The translations under genes and the position numbers were made by a program. The notes under the pieces were generated by a model that did no database searches, was not told the origin of the DNA, and was given only the letters and a program-made list of their open reading frames with translations. This document shows, one piece after another, positions 1 through 5,004 of a stretch of DNA of 5,006 nt. The stretch's first letter is position 1. Each line of letters starts with the position of its first letter. Source of the DNA: Methanobacteriota archaeon (GTDB taxonomy: Archaea; Thermoplasmatota; Poseidoniia; Poseidoniales; Poseidoniaceae); NCBI GenBank assembly GCA_002727695.1, contig PBXT01000013.1, forward strand, positions 1-5,006. Direction: 5' to 3'.

Positions 1-86
1 AGAGAAATAATGTCGTCCATTCCTTCGACGATAGTACGCCCTTTACATGATAGTGGAACTCCCGCTGGACCTAACTTTACTGGCAT
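1..86 (-). CDS. Endonuclease IV-like TIM-barrel protein, N-terminal fragment
   Basis: This is the 5' end of a gene that leaves the window at its left edge; only 28 complete codons are visible. Reading the minus strand from the ATG at 86-84 gives a peptide starting MPVKLGPAGVPLSCKGRT and continuing IVEGMDDIIS. The GPAGVPLSCKGRT stretch resembles the first beta strand and following loop of archaeal proteins annotated as endonuclease IV / AP endonuclease or 'sugar phosphate isomerase/epimerase' TIM barrels. If so, the product would be a metal-dependent DNA-repair nuclease or a relative, but the metal-binding residues lie beyond the window. The ATG fits the family start, and a GGGGAG sequence lies about 8 bases upstream of it. 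The gene is divergent from the riboflavin operon. The family call comes from remembered similarity of a short segment. Confidence 0.6.
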   Translation of the reverse strand, partial: MPVKLGPAGVPLSCKGRTIVEGMDDIIS

Positions 87-150
87 AACCCACTCCCCGC
101 AGAACAGGCCGAAGGGCTGTCCTATGTTAACCCCTTTCCGTCAGAAGTGG

Positions 151-157
151 AAAAATA
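151..157 (+). promoter_or_regulatory. Candidate archaeal TATA box for the riboflavin operon
   Basis: AAAAATA, preceded by the purine-rich AGTGG that could act as a BRE, is among the most AT-rich short stretches in the divergent intergenic region. An archaeal TATA box is normally centred about 26 bases before the transcription start, which would place initiation near 178-185, just ahead of both possible ribB starts. A second, weaker candidate is TTTTGTAT at about 164-171, which would move initiation to about 192-197. This is assigned by position and composition only. Confidence 0.35.
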
Positions 158-176
158 GGGTGATTTTGTATGGATT

Positions 177-196
177 GGGTTCATTTGTGTGAACCC
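177..196. promoter_or_regulatory. Perfect inverted repeat at the ribB start, candidate operator
   Basis: GGGTTCA (177-183) and TGAACCC (190-196) are perfect 7-base reverse complements separated by the six bases TTTGTG. The repeat lies about 30 bases downstream of the candidate TATA box, where transcription should start, and it covers the possible GTG start of ribB at 189. A repressor bound there would block initiation. Many archaea control riboflavin genes with RbkR, a fusion of a DNA-binding domain and riboflavin kinase, so an RbkR-like protein is a natural candidate, but I cannot match this repeat to a known RbkR motif. The alternative is an RNA hairpin in the leader. Confidence 0.45.
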
Positions 197-209
197 GGCC
201 GCCCCAAAC

Positions 210-905
210 ATGGAGCCACATGTCGAGGCGGCAGTTGCGGCCTTCCGCAAAGGAGAACCTGTCTGCTTGTTCGATGCAGAGAATCGCGAGGGTGAAACCG
301 ATTTACTATTCCCTGGACAGTTCGCTGAAGCAGCCACAATGAGACAACTGAGGTTCGATTGTGGCGGTCTACTATTCCTTGCGATTGGGCATGAAGTAGG
401 GGAGAAATTTGCTCTCCCGTATTTGCAAGATTTGCATATGGATGAGAGGTTGATGTCCGACCACCCCGTATTGAGAGAACTTCAAACCGACGATTTGCAG
501 TATGATACACGCTCTGCTTTCACATTGTCTTTGAATCACCGTGACACATTCACTGGGATAACTGACAGAGACCGAGCACTCACAACTAGAAGATTTGCGG
601 AACTGTATTCTGAATTGAAAGATGCTGACAATGCGCTAGAAATGCTAGGAAACGAATTCAGAACACCAGGTCACATTCCAGTCTGCCGAGAGGCAGAAGG
701 CGGGCTCACTAGAAGACAGGGGCATACAGAACTTGCAGTAGGCTTAGCTAGACTTTCGGGAATGATCCCTGTGGTAATTGGTGCCGAGATGTTACAACCA
801 GATGGCGACTTTGCATTACCTGTTGATGATGCTAGAAAGTGGGCAGAAGACAGAAAGATTCCATTCCTGACTGGAGAGGAACTGATTAAAGCCCTAGGCC
901 TCTAA
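210..905 (+). CDS. ribB: 3,4-dihydroxy-2-butanone 4-phosphate synthase
   Basis: RibB converts ribulose 5-phosphate to 3,4-dihydroxy-2-butanone 4-phosphate plus formate in the cytoplasm, supplying the four-carbon unit of riboflavin. From the ATG at 210 the protein has 231 residues, the usual size for a stand-alone RibB, with no fused RibA domain. Visible family motifs are the acidic metal/substrate loop DAENREGETD (22-31), the CGGL turn (51-54), NHRDTFTGITDRDRALT (109-125) and LTRRQGHTE (166-174) with catalytic-type His172. NHRDTFTGITDRD is the archaeal style. Two starts are possible: GTG at 189, which adds seven residues and lies inside an inverted repeat, or ATG at 210. I prefer 210 because MEPHVEAAVAAFRKGE aligns with the normal N-terminus. 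No Shine-Dalgarno sequence precedes either, so the mRNA may have a short or absent leader. The position after GGLL holds Phe56; a Cys is, as I recall, common around here. It is the first gene of the operon. Confidence 0.95.
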   Translation: MEPHVEAAVAAFRKGEPVCLFDAENREGETDLLFPGQFAEAATMRQLRFDCGGLLFLAIGHEVGEKFALPYLQDLHMDERLMSDHPVLRELQTDDLQYDTRSAFTLSLNHRDTFTGITDRDRALTTRRFAELYSELKDADNALEMLGNEFRTPGHIPVCREAEGGLTRRQGHTELAVGLARLSGMIPVVIGAEMLQPDGDFALPVDDARKWAEDRKIPFLTGEELIKALGL

Positions 906-934
906 GATATCATGCCCAAAGGGGACTGTGAAAG

Positions 935-1375
935 ATGACCAGAGTTATGGCAGTAGGGGTTTTTGACCTATTACATGCAGGTCATTTGCATTACATGGAA
1001 CAAGCCAAATCTCTTGGAGATCACTTGGTAGTCGTAGTTGCTCACGATGACACTGTACGCAAGCGCAAACACGAGCCAGTCACAGGTCAAGACTTACGGC
1101 GCAGGATGGTTGAAGGCCTCAAGCCTGTGGATGAAGCAGTTATCGGAAATCCACCTGATGTTCCAATCTTTGATATCCTTCCTGCTGTGAAACCAGATAT
1201 TATTGCCTTGGGTTATGACCAAGAACACGCAGAGGAGAGAATCCGAGCATCTCTTGAACAGAGAGGATTGGGCCACATCAAGGTAGTTAGAGTCGAAGGA
1301 TTGTCAGATGATCTTGATGGTACAAGGAAAATTATTGCTAGGATTCTGGAACTTTCATCAAGCAAAAATCAGTGA
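935..1375 (+). CDS. ribL: FAD synthetase (RibL-type nucleotidyltransferase)
   Basis: This is a 146-residue cytidylyltransferase-fold protein that matches archaeal RibL, which transfers AMP from ATP to FMN to make FAD. The N-terminus has the fold's signature: VGVFDLLHAGH, with the HxGH nucleotide-binding motif at His14-His17. LGDHLVVVVAHDDTVRKRK (27-45) and RRRMVEGLKPVDEAVIG (55-71) follow in the RibL pattern, then KPDIIALGYDQ (86-96). A basic DGTRK near the C-terminus takes the place of the second nucleotide-binding motif. Related enzymes such as TagD-type glycerol-3-phosphate cytidylyltransferases share the fold, but the location between ribB and riboflavin synthase strongly favours FAD synthesis. 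The start has AAGGGGA about 10 bases upstream, and the gap from ribB is 29 bases. The protein has no cysteine, which is unusual compared with the characterised Methanocaldococcus RibL. Confidence 0.88.
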   Translation: MTRVMAVGVFDLLHAGHLHYMEQAKSLGDHLVVVVAHDDTVRKRKHEPVTGQDLRRRMVEGLKPVDEAVIGNPPDVPIFDILPAVKPDIIALGYDQEHAEERIRASLEQRGLGHIKVVRVEGLSDDLDGTRKIIARILELSSSKNQ

Positions 1376-1378
1376 TTT

Positions 1379-1384
1379 GAGGAG
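1379..1384 (+). promoter_or_regulatory. Shine-Dalgarno site of riboflavin synthase
   Basis: GAGGAG ends five bases before the ATG at 1390, in the 14-base gap after ribL. It fixes the riboflavin synthase start and suggests that internal operon genes use Shine-Dalgarno initiation, whereas the first gene ribB has no such site. Confidence 0.7.
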
Positions 1385-1389
1385 ATAAG

Positions 1390-1995
1390 ATGTTCACGGG
1401 TATAGTCGCTGGAACTGGAGAAATATCCAGCATTTCTGGAGAAGATGTTATCCGCTTTGTAATTGATTTCTCCTCAGTTTCAACCGATGGCTTAGTGACA
1501 GGTGCATCGGTCTCAGTGGACGGAGTATGCCTTACCGTAGTAGAAATTAATTCACCCAAAATAGCGTTTGACGCAATACCTGAGACACTAGAAAAAACAA
1601 CTCTAGGCTCCAAAAAAGTTGGAGATAGTGTAAATCTCGAGAGGGCTCTAAAAATGGGTGACGAACTAGGTGGACACCTTCTTTCTGGTCACATAATTGG
1701 AATGGGTAAAATCTCAGACCGAGTTGAAGGTGATGAGAATCTGGATTTGATGATTGAGTGTCCTGGAAAGATCATGAAATTTGTACAAGAAAAAGGATAC
1801 ATAGCGATTGATGGCATTTCCTTAACCATCGGAGAGGTCACCAATGAATCGTTTGCTCTCCACTTGATACCAGAAACAATTTCATTGACTACAATAGGTA
1901 GCAAGAATATCGGTGAATCGGTTAACATTGAAGTTGATTCGATGACACAAACAATAGTTACGACAGTTGAGAGGATTTTGGAGGCGAGGTCATGA
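1390..1995 (+). CDS. ribE: Riboflavin synthase, bacterial/eukaryotic two-repeat type
   Basis: This enzyme dismutates two molecules of 6,7-dimethyl-8-ribityllumazine into riboflavin and the pyrimidine that RibH reuses. The 201-residue protein has the typical MFTGIV start and two lumazine-binding barrels. Repeat 1 (about 1-95) contains SVSVDGVCLTV (40-50, Cys47) and IPETLEKTTLG (63-73). Repeat 2 (about 96-190) starts GGHLLSGHIIGMGKI and has GYIAIDGISLTI (136-147) and IPETISLTTIG (160-170). Phe2, Ser144 and Thr146 sit where active-site residues of the trimeric enzyme are expected. Length is close to that of bacterial enzymes (about 200-215). This is not the lumazine-synthase-like riboflavin synthase found in methanogens. 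It has a good Shine-Dalgarno site, follows ribL by 14 bases, and its stop overlaps the ribH start by four bases, suggesting coupled translation. The symbol is ribE in E. coli usage; ribC is also used. Confidence 0.95.
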   Translation: MFTGIVAGTGEISSISGEDVIRFVIDFSSVSTDGLVTGASVSVDGVCLTVVEINSPKIAFDAIPETLEKTTLGSKKVGDSVNLERALKMGDELGGHLLSGHIIGMGKISDRVEGDENLDLMIECPGKIMKFVQEKGYIAIDGISLTIGEVTNESFALHLIPETISLTTIGSKNIGESVNIEVDSMTQTIVTTVERILEARS

Positions 1996-2387
1996 CAAAT
2001 ATTGCAATTGTGTGTGGTAGTTATCACAAGACAGAAATTGAGCGAATGCTAAATCTAGCCAGAGATCAAGCCGAGAAAGAAAATCTGACGATTGTCGAGG
2101 TAATTTGGGTGCCCGGTGCTATGGAAGTACCATTAGCGATTTCTCGTGTCATAAATAATCCAGAGATCCACGGCGCAGCATGCCTTGGAATTATTGAGAA
2201 AGGTAGCACTCAACATGGATTGGCTATGGGGCAAGCTGTACTCAGTTCCATAATTGATTTACAACTTGAATCTGGTAAACCGATTGGTTTGGGAATTATC
2301 GGCCCGGGAGCAGAACCTGAGCACATCGAGCCAAGATTGGAGCCACATGCTAGAGCGGCTATCTCCGCAATATCTTCCATGCTCTAG
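1992..2387 (+). CDS. ribH: 6,7-dimethyl-8-ribityllumazine synthase
   Basis: RibH condenses the RibB product with 5-amino-6-ribitylamino-uracil to give the substrate of riboflavin synthase. The family normally forms pentamers or 60-subunit shells. The 131-residue protein shows the expected order: an N-terminal strand NIAIVCGSYHK, the substrate loop PGAMEVP (41-47), the phosphate/catalytic loop EKGSTQHG (69-76) with His75 as the likely general acid/base, and GLGIIGPGAEPEHIEPR (99-115) with Arg115 in the phosphate-binding position. The GPG...R form resembles archaeal lumazine synthases such as that of Methanocaldococcus rather than the bacterial T(D/E)T...QA...R version. It is slightly short, as archaeal forms are. 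The ATG overlaps the riboflavin synthase TGA, and GGAGGCGAGG lies just upstream inside that gene. It is the last gene of the operon and overlaps the convergent minus-strand gene by 29 bases. Confidence 0.93.
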   Translation: MTNIAIVCGSYHKTEIERMLNLARDQAEKENLTIVEVIWVPGAMEVPLAISRVINNPEIHGAACLGIIEKGSTQHGLAMGQAVLSSIIDLQLESGKPIGLGIIGPGAEPEHIEPRLEPHARAAISAISSML

Positions 2388-2901
2388 GCCTCAGAAGAAC
2401 GTGGTTTTCTCTTCTGAGAATCACCCACCAGATACCTAGTAGTGCGAACAATTGTGGGAACCAAAACCACCACGTGCTCCATCTTACTCCATCGAACGCC
2501 AAGTCGCTGAATGGATGCAAAAATGGTGTGGGGAAGAATCGAAGGGTGTGCCCAGGAATGTCAATCAGTATATGGAAAAACCATGGCAGGACAAAAATCC
2601 ATGCCATATATCCAGGTTTTTCATGTCCTCGTGATTTTAGGAAATAGTAAGCACAACCGTAAAGGAATGCTACGATGGTAAAAGAATGGGTCCATTGGTA
2701 AATCTCCCATGCGAATGGCATGTCAGAGGTTACTGTATTATCATCAACGCTAGTACGAGGTATCCCGTTTGACATCCTGTAAATCGATGCAGGAATAAAC
2801 GCCAGTAAATCAGGTAGTACCCCCATCGGTCCACTAATCTTCCATGACACCTTTTTGCGGGTGAGGGCTATGCTCCAAAGCCAATGAGAAAAGATGTCCA
2901 T
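2359..2901 (-). CDS. DUF457/YdjM-like integral membrane protein, putative metal-dependent hydrolase
   Basis: A 180-residue polytopic membrane protein begins MDIFSHWLWSIAL. Its spaced His/Asp pattern is typical of the family annotated 'membrane-bound metal-dependent hydrolase' (DUF457/YdjM-like): His6 in the first segment, LPD with Asp31, WTHS with His72, and HILID with His110 and Asp114. These residues could bind a metal; the substrate is unknown. Hydrophobic stretches lie at about 25-41, 73-89, 99-116 and 145-162. The last is very rich in aromatic residues, and a basic tail follows (RRENHVLLRPRAWKILRR). The ATG at 2901-2899 is chosen because MDIFSH is the usual family start. The gene is divergent from trxB across 75 bases and convergent with ribH. 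Nothing ties it to riboflavin or redox work except position. The family call is from motif pattern and memory; the biochemical role is unproven. Confidence 0.72.
   Translation of the reverse strand: MDIFSHWLWSIALTRKKVSWKISGPMGVLPDLLAFIPASIYRMSNGIPRTSVDDNTVTSDMPFAWEIYQWTHSFTIVAFLYGCAYYFLKSRGHEKPGYMAWIFVLPWFFHILIDIPGHTLRFFPTPFLHPFSDLAFDGVRWSTWWFWFPQLFALLGIWWVILRRENHVLLRPRAWKILRR
2390..2418 (+). terminator. Hairpin after ribH, possible transcription terminator
   Basis: CTCAGAAGA (2390-2398) and TCTTCTGAG (2410-2418) are perfect 9-base reverse complements around an 11-base loop, starting three bases after the ribH stop. The position suits an operon-end element. No T run follows the stem, so it is not a classical bacterial intrinsic terminator. 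Archaeal termination usually depends on T-rich stretches, and the T-rich part here is at the loop/right arm (TTTTCTCTT). It lies entirely inside the C-terminal coding part of the minus-strand membrane protein gene. It could instead be an mRNA-stability element. Confidence 0.35.
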
Positions 2902-2910
2902 ATTGTCTGC

Positions 2911-2925
2911 GTATCTAAGTTAACT
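2911..2925 (+). promoter_or_regulatory. Candidate trxB promoter region
   Basis: The AT-rich GTATCTAAGTTAACT is the best TATA-like stretch in the short divergent gap between the membrane-protein gene and trxB. Centred near 2918, it would place transcription initiation near 2944, giving either a leaderless ATG there or a leader of about 20-33 bases to the later starts. It is called from position and composition only. Confidence 0.28.
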
Positions 2926-2949
2926 CATGAATGTTGAGAGAAAATGTTC

Positions 2950-2956
2950 AAGGAGG
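2950..2956 (+). promoter_or_regulatory. Strong Shine-Dalgarno-like site that complicates the trxB start
   Basis: AAGGAGG is an excellent Shine-Dalgarno match. It lies 8 bases before a TTG at 2965, 20 bases before the ATG at 2977, and downstream of the ATG at 2944. If used, it supports initiation at 2965 or 2977 rather than 2944. If 2944 is a leaderless start, the match is just coding sequence. Confidence 0.45.
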
Positions 2957-2976
2957 TTATCGCCTTGGGAAAAAGC

Positions 2977-3909
2977 ATGAGCGACAATATTCGTAATGTG
3001 ATAATCATTGGAAGTGGACCCGCAGGATATACTGCGGGGTTGTATACTTCTAGAGCGATGTTGGAGCCATTGATGTTTGCCGGATATATGTCAGGAGGGC
3101 AATTAATGCTAACAAGCGACATAGAAAATTTCCCAGGTTATCCTGAGGGGATAGGTGGACCAGAAATGATGATGCAATTGCGAGAACAGGCGGAAAGATT
3201 CGGCCTCGAAGTCCAAGACCGTAATGTGGAGAGAGTCGATTTATCCGAGCGTCCATTCAAGGTATACACAGAAGGAGAAGAGTTCCTTACTCACTCTATC
3301 ATAGTATCAACCGGTGCTGAATCTATTTGGTTAGGTGCTGAAGGAGAAGAAGAACAGAAAGGGCGAGGAATTTCCACATGTGCTACCTGTGATGGGGCCT
3401 TCTTCAGGGATGAGGAAATCCTTGTTGTAGGTGGAGGAGATTCAGCTATGGAAGAAGCAACTTTCCTAACTCGTTTCGCTTCGAAAGTTACTCTTGTTCA
3501 CCGCCGTGATGTATTCCGTGCATCTCAGGTTATGTACGACCGTGCAGCAAATCACGATAAGATCGAGATCCGAACCTTCAGACAAGTCAAGAAATGGCTT
3601 TCTGATGAATCAGGTCTTACTGGTGCGGTTCTAGAAGACCCACGCGATGGATCTACAGAGGAAATCGCTGTAACAGGCGCATTCATTGCAATTGGTCATA
3701 CTCCAATAACTGGATTCCTTGAAGACCAATTAGAGACAGACGGAGAAGGATATTTGATCCACAAGGAGCATACAATGACCAGTGTACCCGGTGTATTCGC
3801 TGCTGGCGATGTTGTAGATACCAGATACAAGCAAGCAATCACAGCTGCAGGACTAGGATGTCAGGCTGCTATTGATTGCGAACGTTGGTTGGAAGAAAAT
3901 CTACATTGA
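2977..3909 (+). CDS. trxB: Thioredoxin reductase (NADPH, FAD)
   Basis: This cytoplasmic flavoenzyme moves electrons from NADPH through FAD to a dithiol and then to thioredoxin-like proteins. From the ATG at 2977 it has 310 residues, normal for the low-molecular-weight family. In order it shows the FAD-binding GSGPAG (12-17), SGGQLMLTSDIENFPG (39-54), the redox motif CATCDG with Cys135 and Cys138, the NADPH-binding GGGDSAMEEA (152-161), HRRDVFR (175-181) whose basic residues favour NADPH over NADH, and the C-terminal FAD motif GVFAAGDV (272-279). All key residues are present, so it should be active. Starts at 2944 (ATG, 321 residues) and 2965 (TTG, 314 residues, best Shine-Dalgarno spacing) are also possible. 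I prefer MSDNIRNVIIIGSGPAG because it matches the usual short lead into the FAD strand. The following gene begins nine bases after its stop, which suggests co-transcription. Confidence 0.94.
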   Translation: MSDNIRNVIIIGSGPAGYTAGLYTSRAMLEPLMFAGYMSGGQLMLTSDIENFPGYPEGIGGPEMMMQLREQAERFGLEVQDRNVERVDLSERPFKVYTEGEEFLTHSIIVSTGAESIWLGAEGEEEQKGRGISTCATCDGAFFRDEEILVVGGGDSAMEEATFLTRFASKVTLVHRRDVFRASQVMYDRAANHDKIEIRTFRQVKKWLSDESGLTGAVLEDPRDGSTEEIAVTGAFIAIGHTPITGFLEDQLETDGEGYLIHKEHTMTSVPGVFAAGDVVDTRYKQAITAAGLGCQAAIDCERWLEENLH

Positions 3910-3912
3910 GGA
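3908..3912 (+). promoter_or_regulatory. Shine-Dalgarno site of the E1-rhodanese gene
   Basis: GAGGA overlaps the trxB stop codon and ends six bases before the ATG at 3919. This supports ATG 3919 over the in-frame TTG at 3916, whose spacing would be only three bases. Its overlap with the trxB stop fits translation of the two genes from one message. Confidence 0.6.
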
Positions 3913-3918
3913 ATTTTG

Positions 3919-5004
3919 ATGGTAGACTTGGAACGCCACTCCAGGCATATTTTGTTACCTCAAGTCGGCGCAGAAGGCCAAAACAAACTCTCCAAATCCA
4001 GAGTTCTATGTTTAGGAGCTGGTGGCTTAGGCAGCCCAGTAATTCAATACCTTGCAGCAGCAGGCATTGGTCATCTTACGATTGTAGATGATGATGTAGT
4101 TGAAATCTCAAACCTTCAGAGACAAGTTATCCATAGAACATCAGATGTTGGAGTTCCTAAAGCACAATCTGCCCAGAGATTTGTCAATGAACTTGACCCG
4201 AACATATCAGTCGATGCAATTGAAGTTAGAGTAGACCAAAATAATGCCAAAGAATTGTTTGAAGGGCATCATCTAATCGTTGATGGAACAGACAATATTC
4301 CTACAAGATATCTAATTGATGAAACCTGTAAAAATCTGGGTATTCCTTGGGTCTATGGTTCGGTTTATAGATTCGAAGGACAGGTTTCTGTTTTCAATTT
4401 CAATGGAGGCCCGACCTACCAAGATCTGTTTCCAGAAGCGCCTCCCGATGATTTACTACCATCTTGCTCTGAGGCAGGAGTTTTGGGTGTTTTACCAGGT
4501 CTGATTGGCAGTTTGCAAGCTAATGAAGTAATCAAAATCATTGTAGGAATAGGGCAACCATTGTCAGGCCAGTTATTGATTTATGATGCGCTTGAATCGA
4601 CTCAAAAAATATTGAAATTTGGAAATTCGGTGAATGAACATGTTGAAGTGCCAAGTGCAACTCAGCCACAGGTAATGTTCCACGAAATCGACTCTGCTAA
4701 TGCGATTGCGAAAATGAATCAGGGCTGGAGTCCTTATTTCATAGATGTCCGCTCAGAGCAAGAAAACAGTGATGCTAGGATTGCTAAAGCTGTTGATTTG
4801 TGCCCACATACAGAGATTCTGTCAGCGATTGGCAGAATACCCAAGGATGTTGATGTCCTATTTCACTGTCGTTCAGGTATGCGTTCTCAACTCGCAATAA
4901 TGCAATTGATTGAAGCAGGTTATGATGGTGCAAAAATGTACAACCTCTCCGGCGGAATCATCGGTTGGGCTGAAGTCGATCCAGAAGGCATCATTCAAGG
5001 CTGA
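3919..5004 (+). CDS. MoeB/ThiF-type E1-like adenylyltransferase with C-terminal rhodanese domain
   Basis: Proteins of this family adenylate the C-terminal glycine of a ubiquitin-like sulfur carrier (MoaD, ThiS, Urm1 or archaeal SAMP). The rhodanese domain then supplies persulfide sulfur for molybdopterin, thiamin or tRNA thiolation. The 361-residue protein has an N-terminal E1 domain (about 1-235): RHSRHILLPQVG (6-17), the ATP-binding GAGGLGSP (33-40), DDDVVEISNLQRQ (57-69), the metal/substrate loop DGTDN (122-126), and CSEAGVLGVLPG (183-194) with the conserved Cys183. After a linker, the rhodanese domain (about 252-361) has FIDVRSEQE and the active-site loop CRSGMRS with Cys317. The usual zinc-binding CxxC pairs are absent: the first site reads TYQD within GGPTYQDLFPE (163-173), and no second pair is seen. 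The architecture resembles MOCS3/Uba4 and bacterial MoeB-rhodanese fusions. The sulfur carrier and pathway cannot be fixed from the window. It follows trxB by nine bases, and the gene is complete at the right edge. Confidence 0.9.
   Translation: MVDLERHSRHILLPQVGAEGQNKLSKSRVLCLGAGGLGSPVIQYLAAAGIGHLTIVDDDVVEISNLQRQVIHRTSDVGVPKAQSAQRFVNELDPNISVDAIEVRVDQNNAKELFEGHHLIVDGTDNIPTRYLIDETCKNLGIPWVYGSVYRFEGQVSVFNFNGGPTYQDLFPEAPPDDLLPSCSEAGVLGVLPGLIGSLQANEVIKIIVGIGQPLSGQLLIYDALESTQKILKFGNSVNEHVEVPSATQPQVMFHEIDSANAIAKMNQGWSPYFIDVRSEQENSDARIAKAVDLCPHTEILSAIGRIPKDVDVLFHCRSGMRSQLAIMQLIEAGYDGAKMYNLSGGIIGWAEVDPEGIIQG

Noticed and set aside
126..131. GTTAAC hexamers upstream of both ribB (126-131) and trxB (2919-2924) as a shared operator
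   Set aside because: The same 6-base palindrome also occurs inside the riboflavin synthase coding sequence (1920-1925), and the flanking bases differ, so chance explains it.
109..140. Imperfect inverted repeat CCGAAGGG ... CCCCTTTCCG in the divergent intergenic region
   Set aside because: Pairing needs a bulge and mismatch across a loop of about 14 bases, so it is much weaker than the 177-196 repeat and could arise by chance.
10..192. Plus-strand 60-codon reading frame
   Set aside because: It lies antisense to the recognisable N-terminus of the minus-strand endonuclease IV-like gene and over the promoter region, and its translation resembles no protein I know.
87..209. FMN riboswitch upstream of the riboflavin genes
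   Set aside because: None of the conserved FMN-element segments (such as the AGGGUGAAAUUCCC-like helix core) is present on the plus strand, and such riboswitches are mainly bacterial. The palindrome at 177-196 is a better regulatory candidate.
1536..1935. DNA repeat within the riboflavin synthase gene
   Set aside because: The similar segments IPETLEKTTLGSKKVGDSVN and IPETISLTTIGSKNIGESVN reflect the ancient internal duplication of the family, not a recent DNA repeat.
1689..2027. Minus-strand 112-codon reading frame opposite riboflavin synthase
   Set aside because: It is antisense to well-conserved riboflavin synthase codons and is a shadow without recognisable protein features.
2452..2634. 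Plus-strand reading frame inside the membrane-protein gene
   Set aside because: It is the complement of a minus-strand sequence with clear family motifs and membrane segments, and its own translation shows no domain features.
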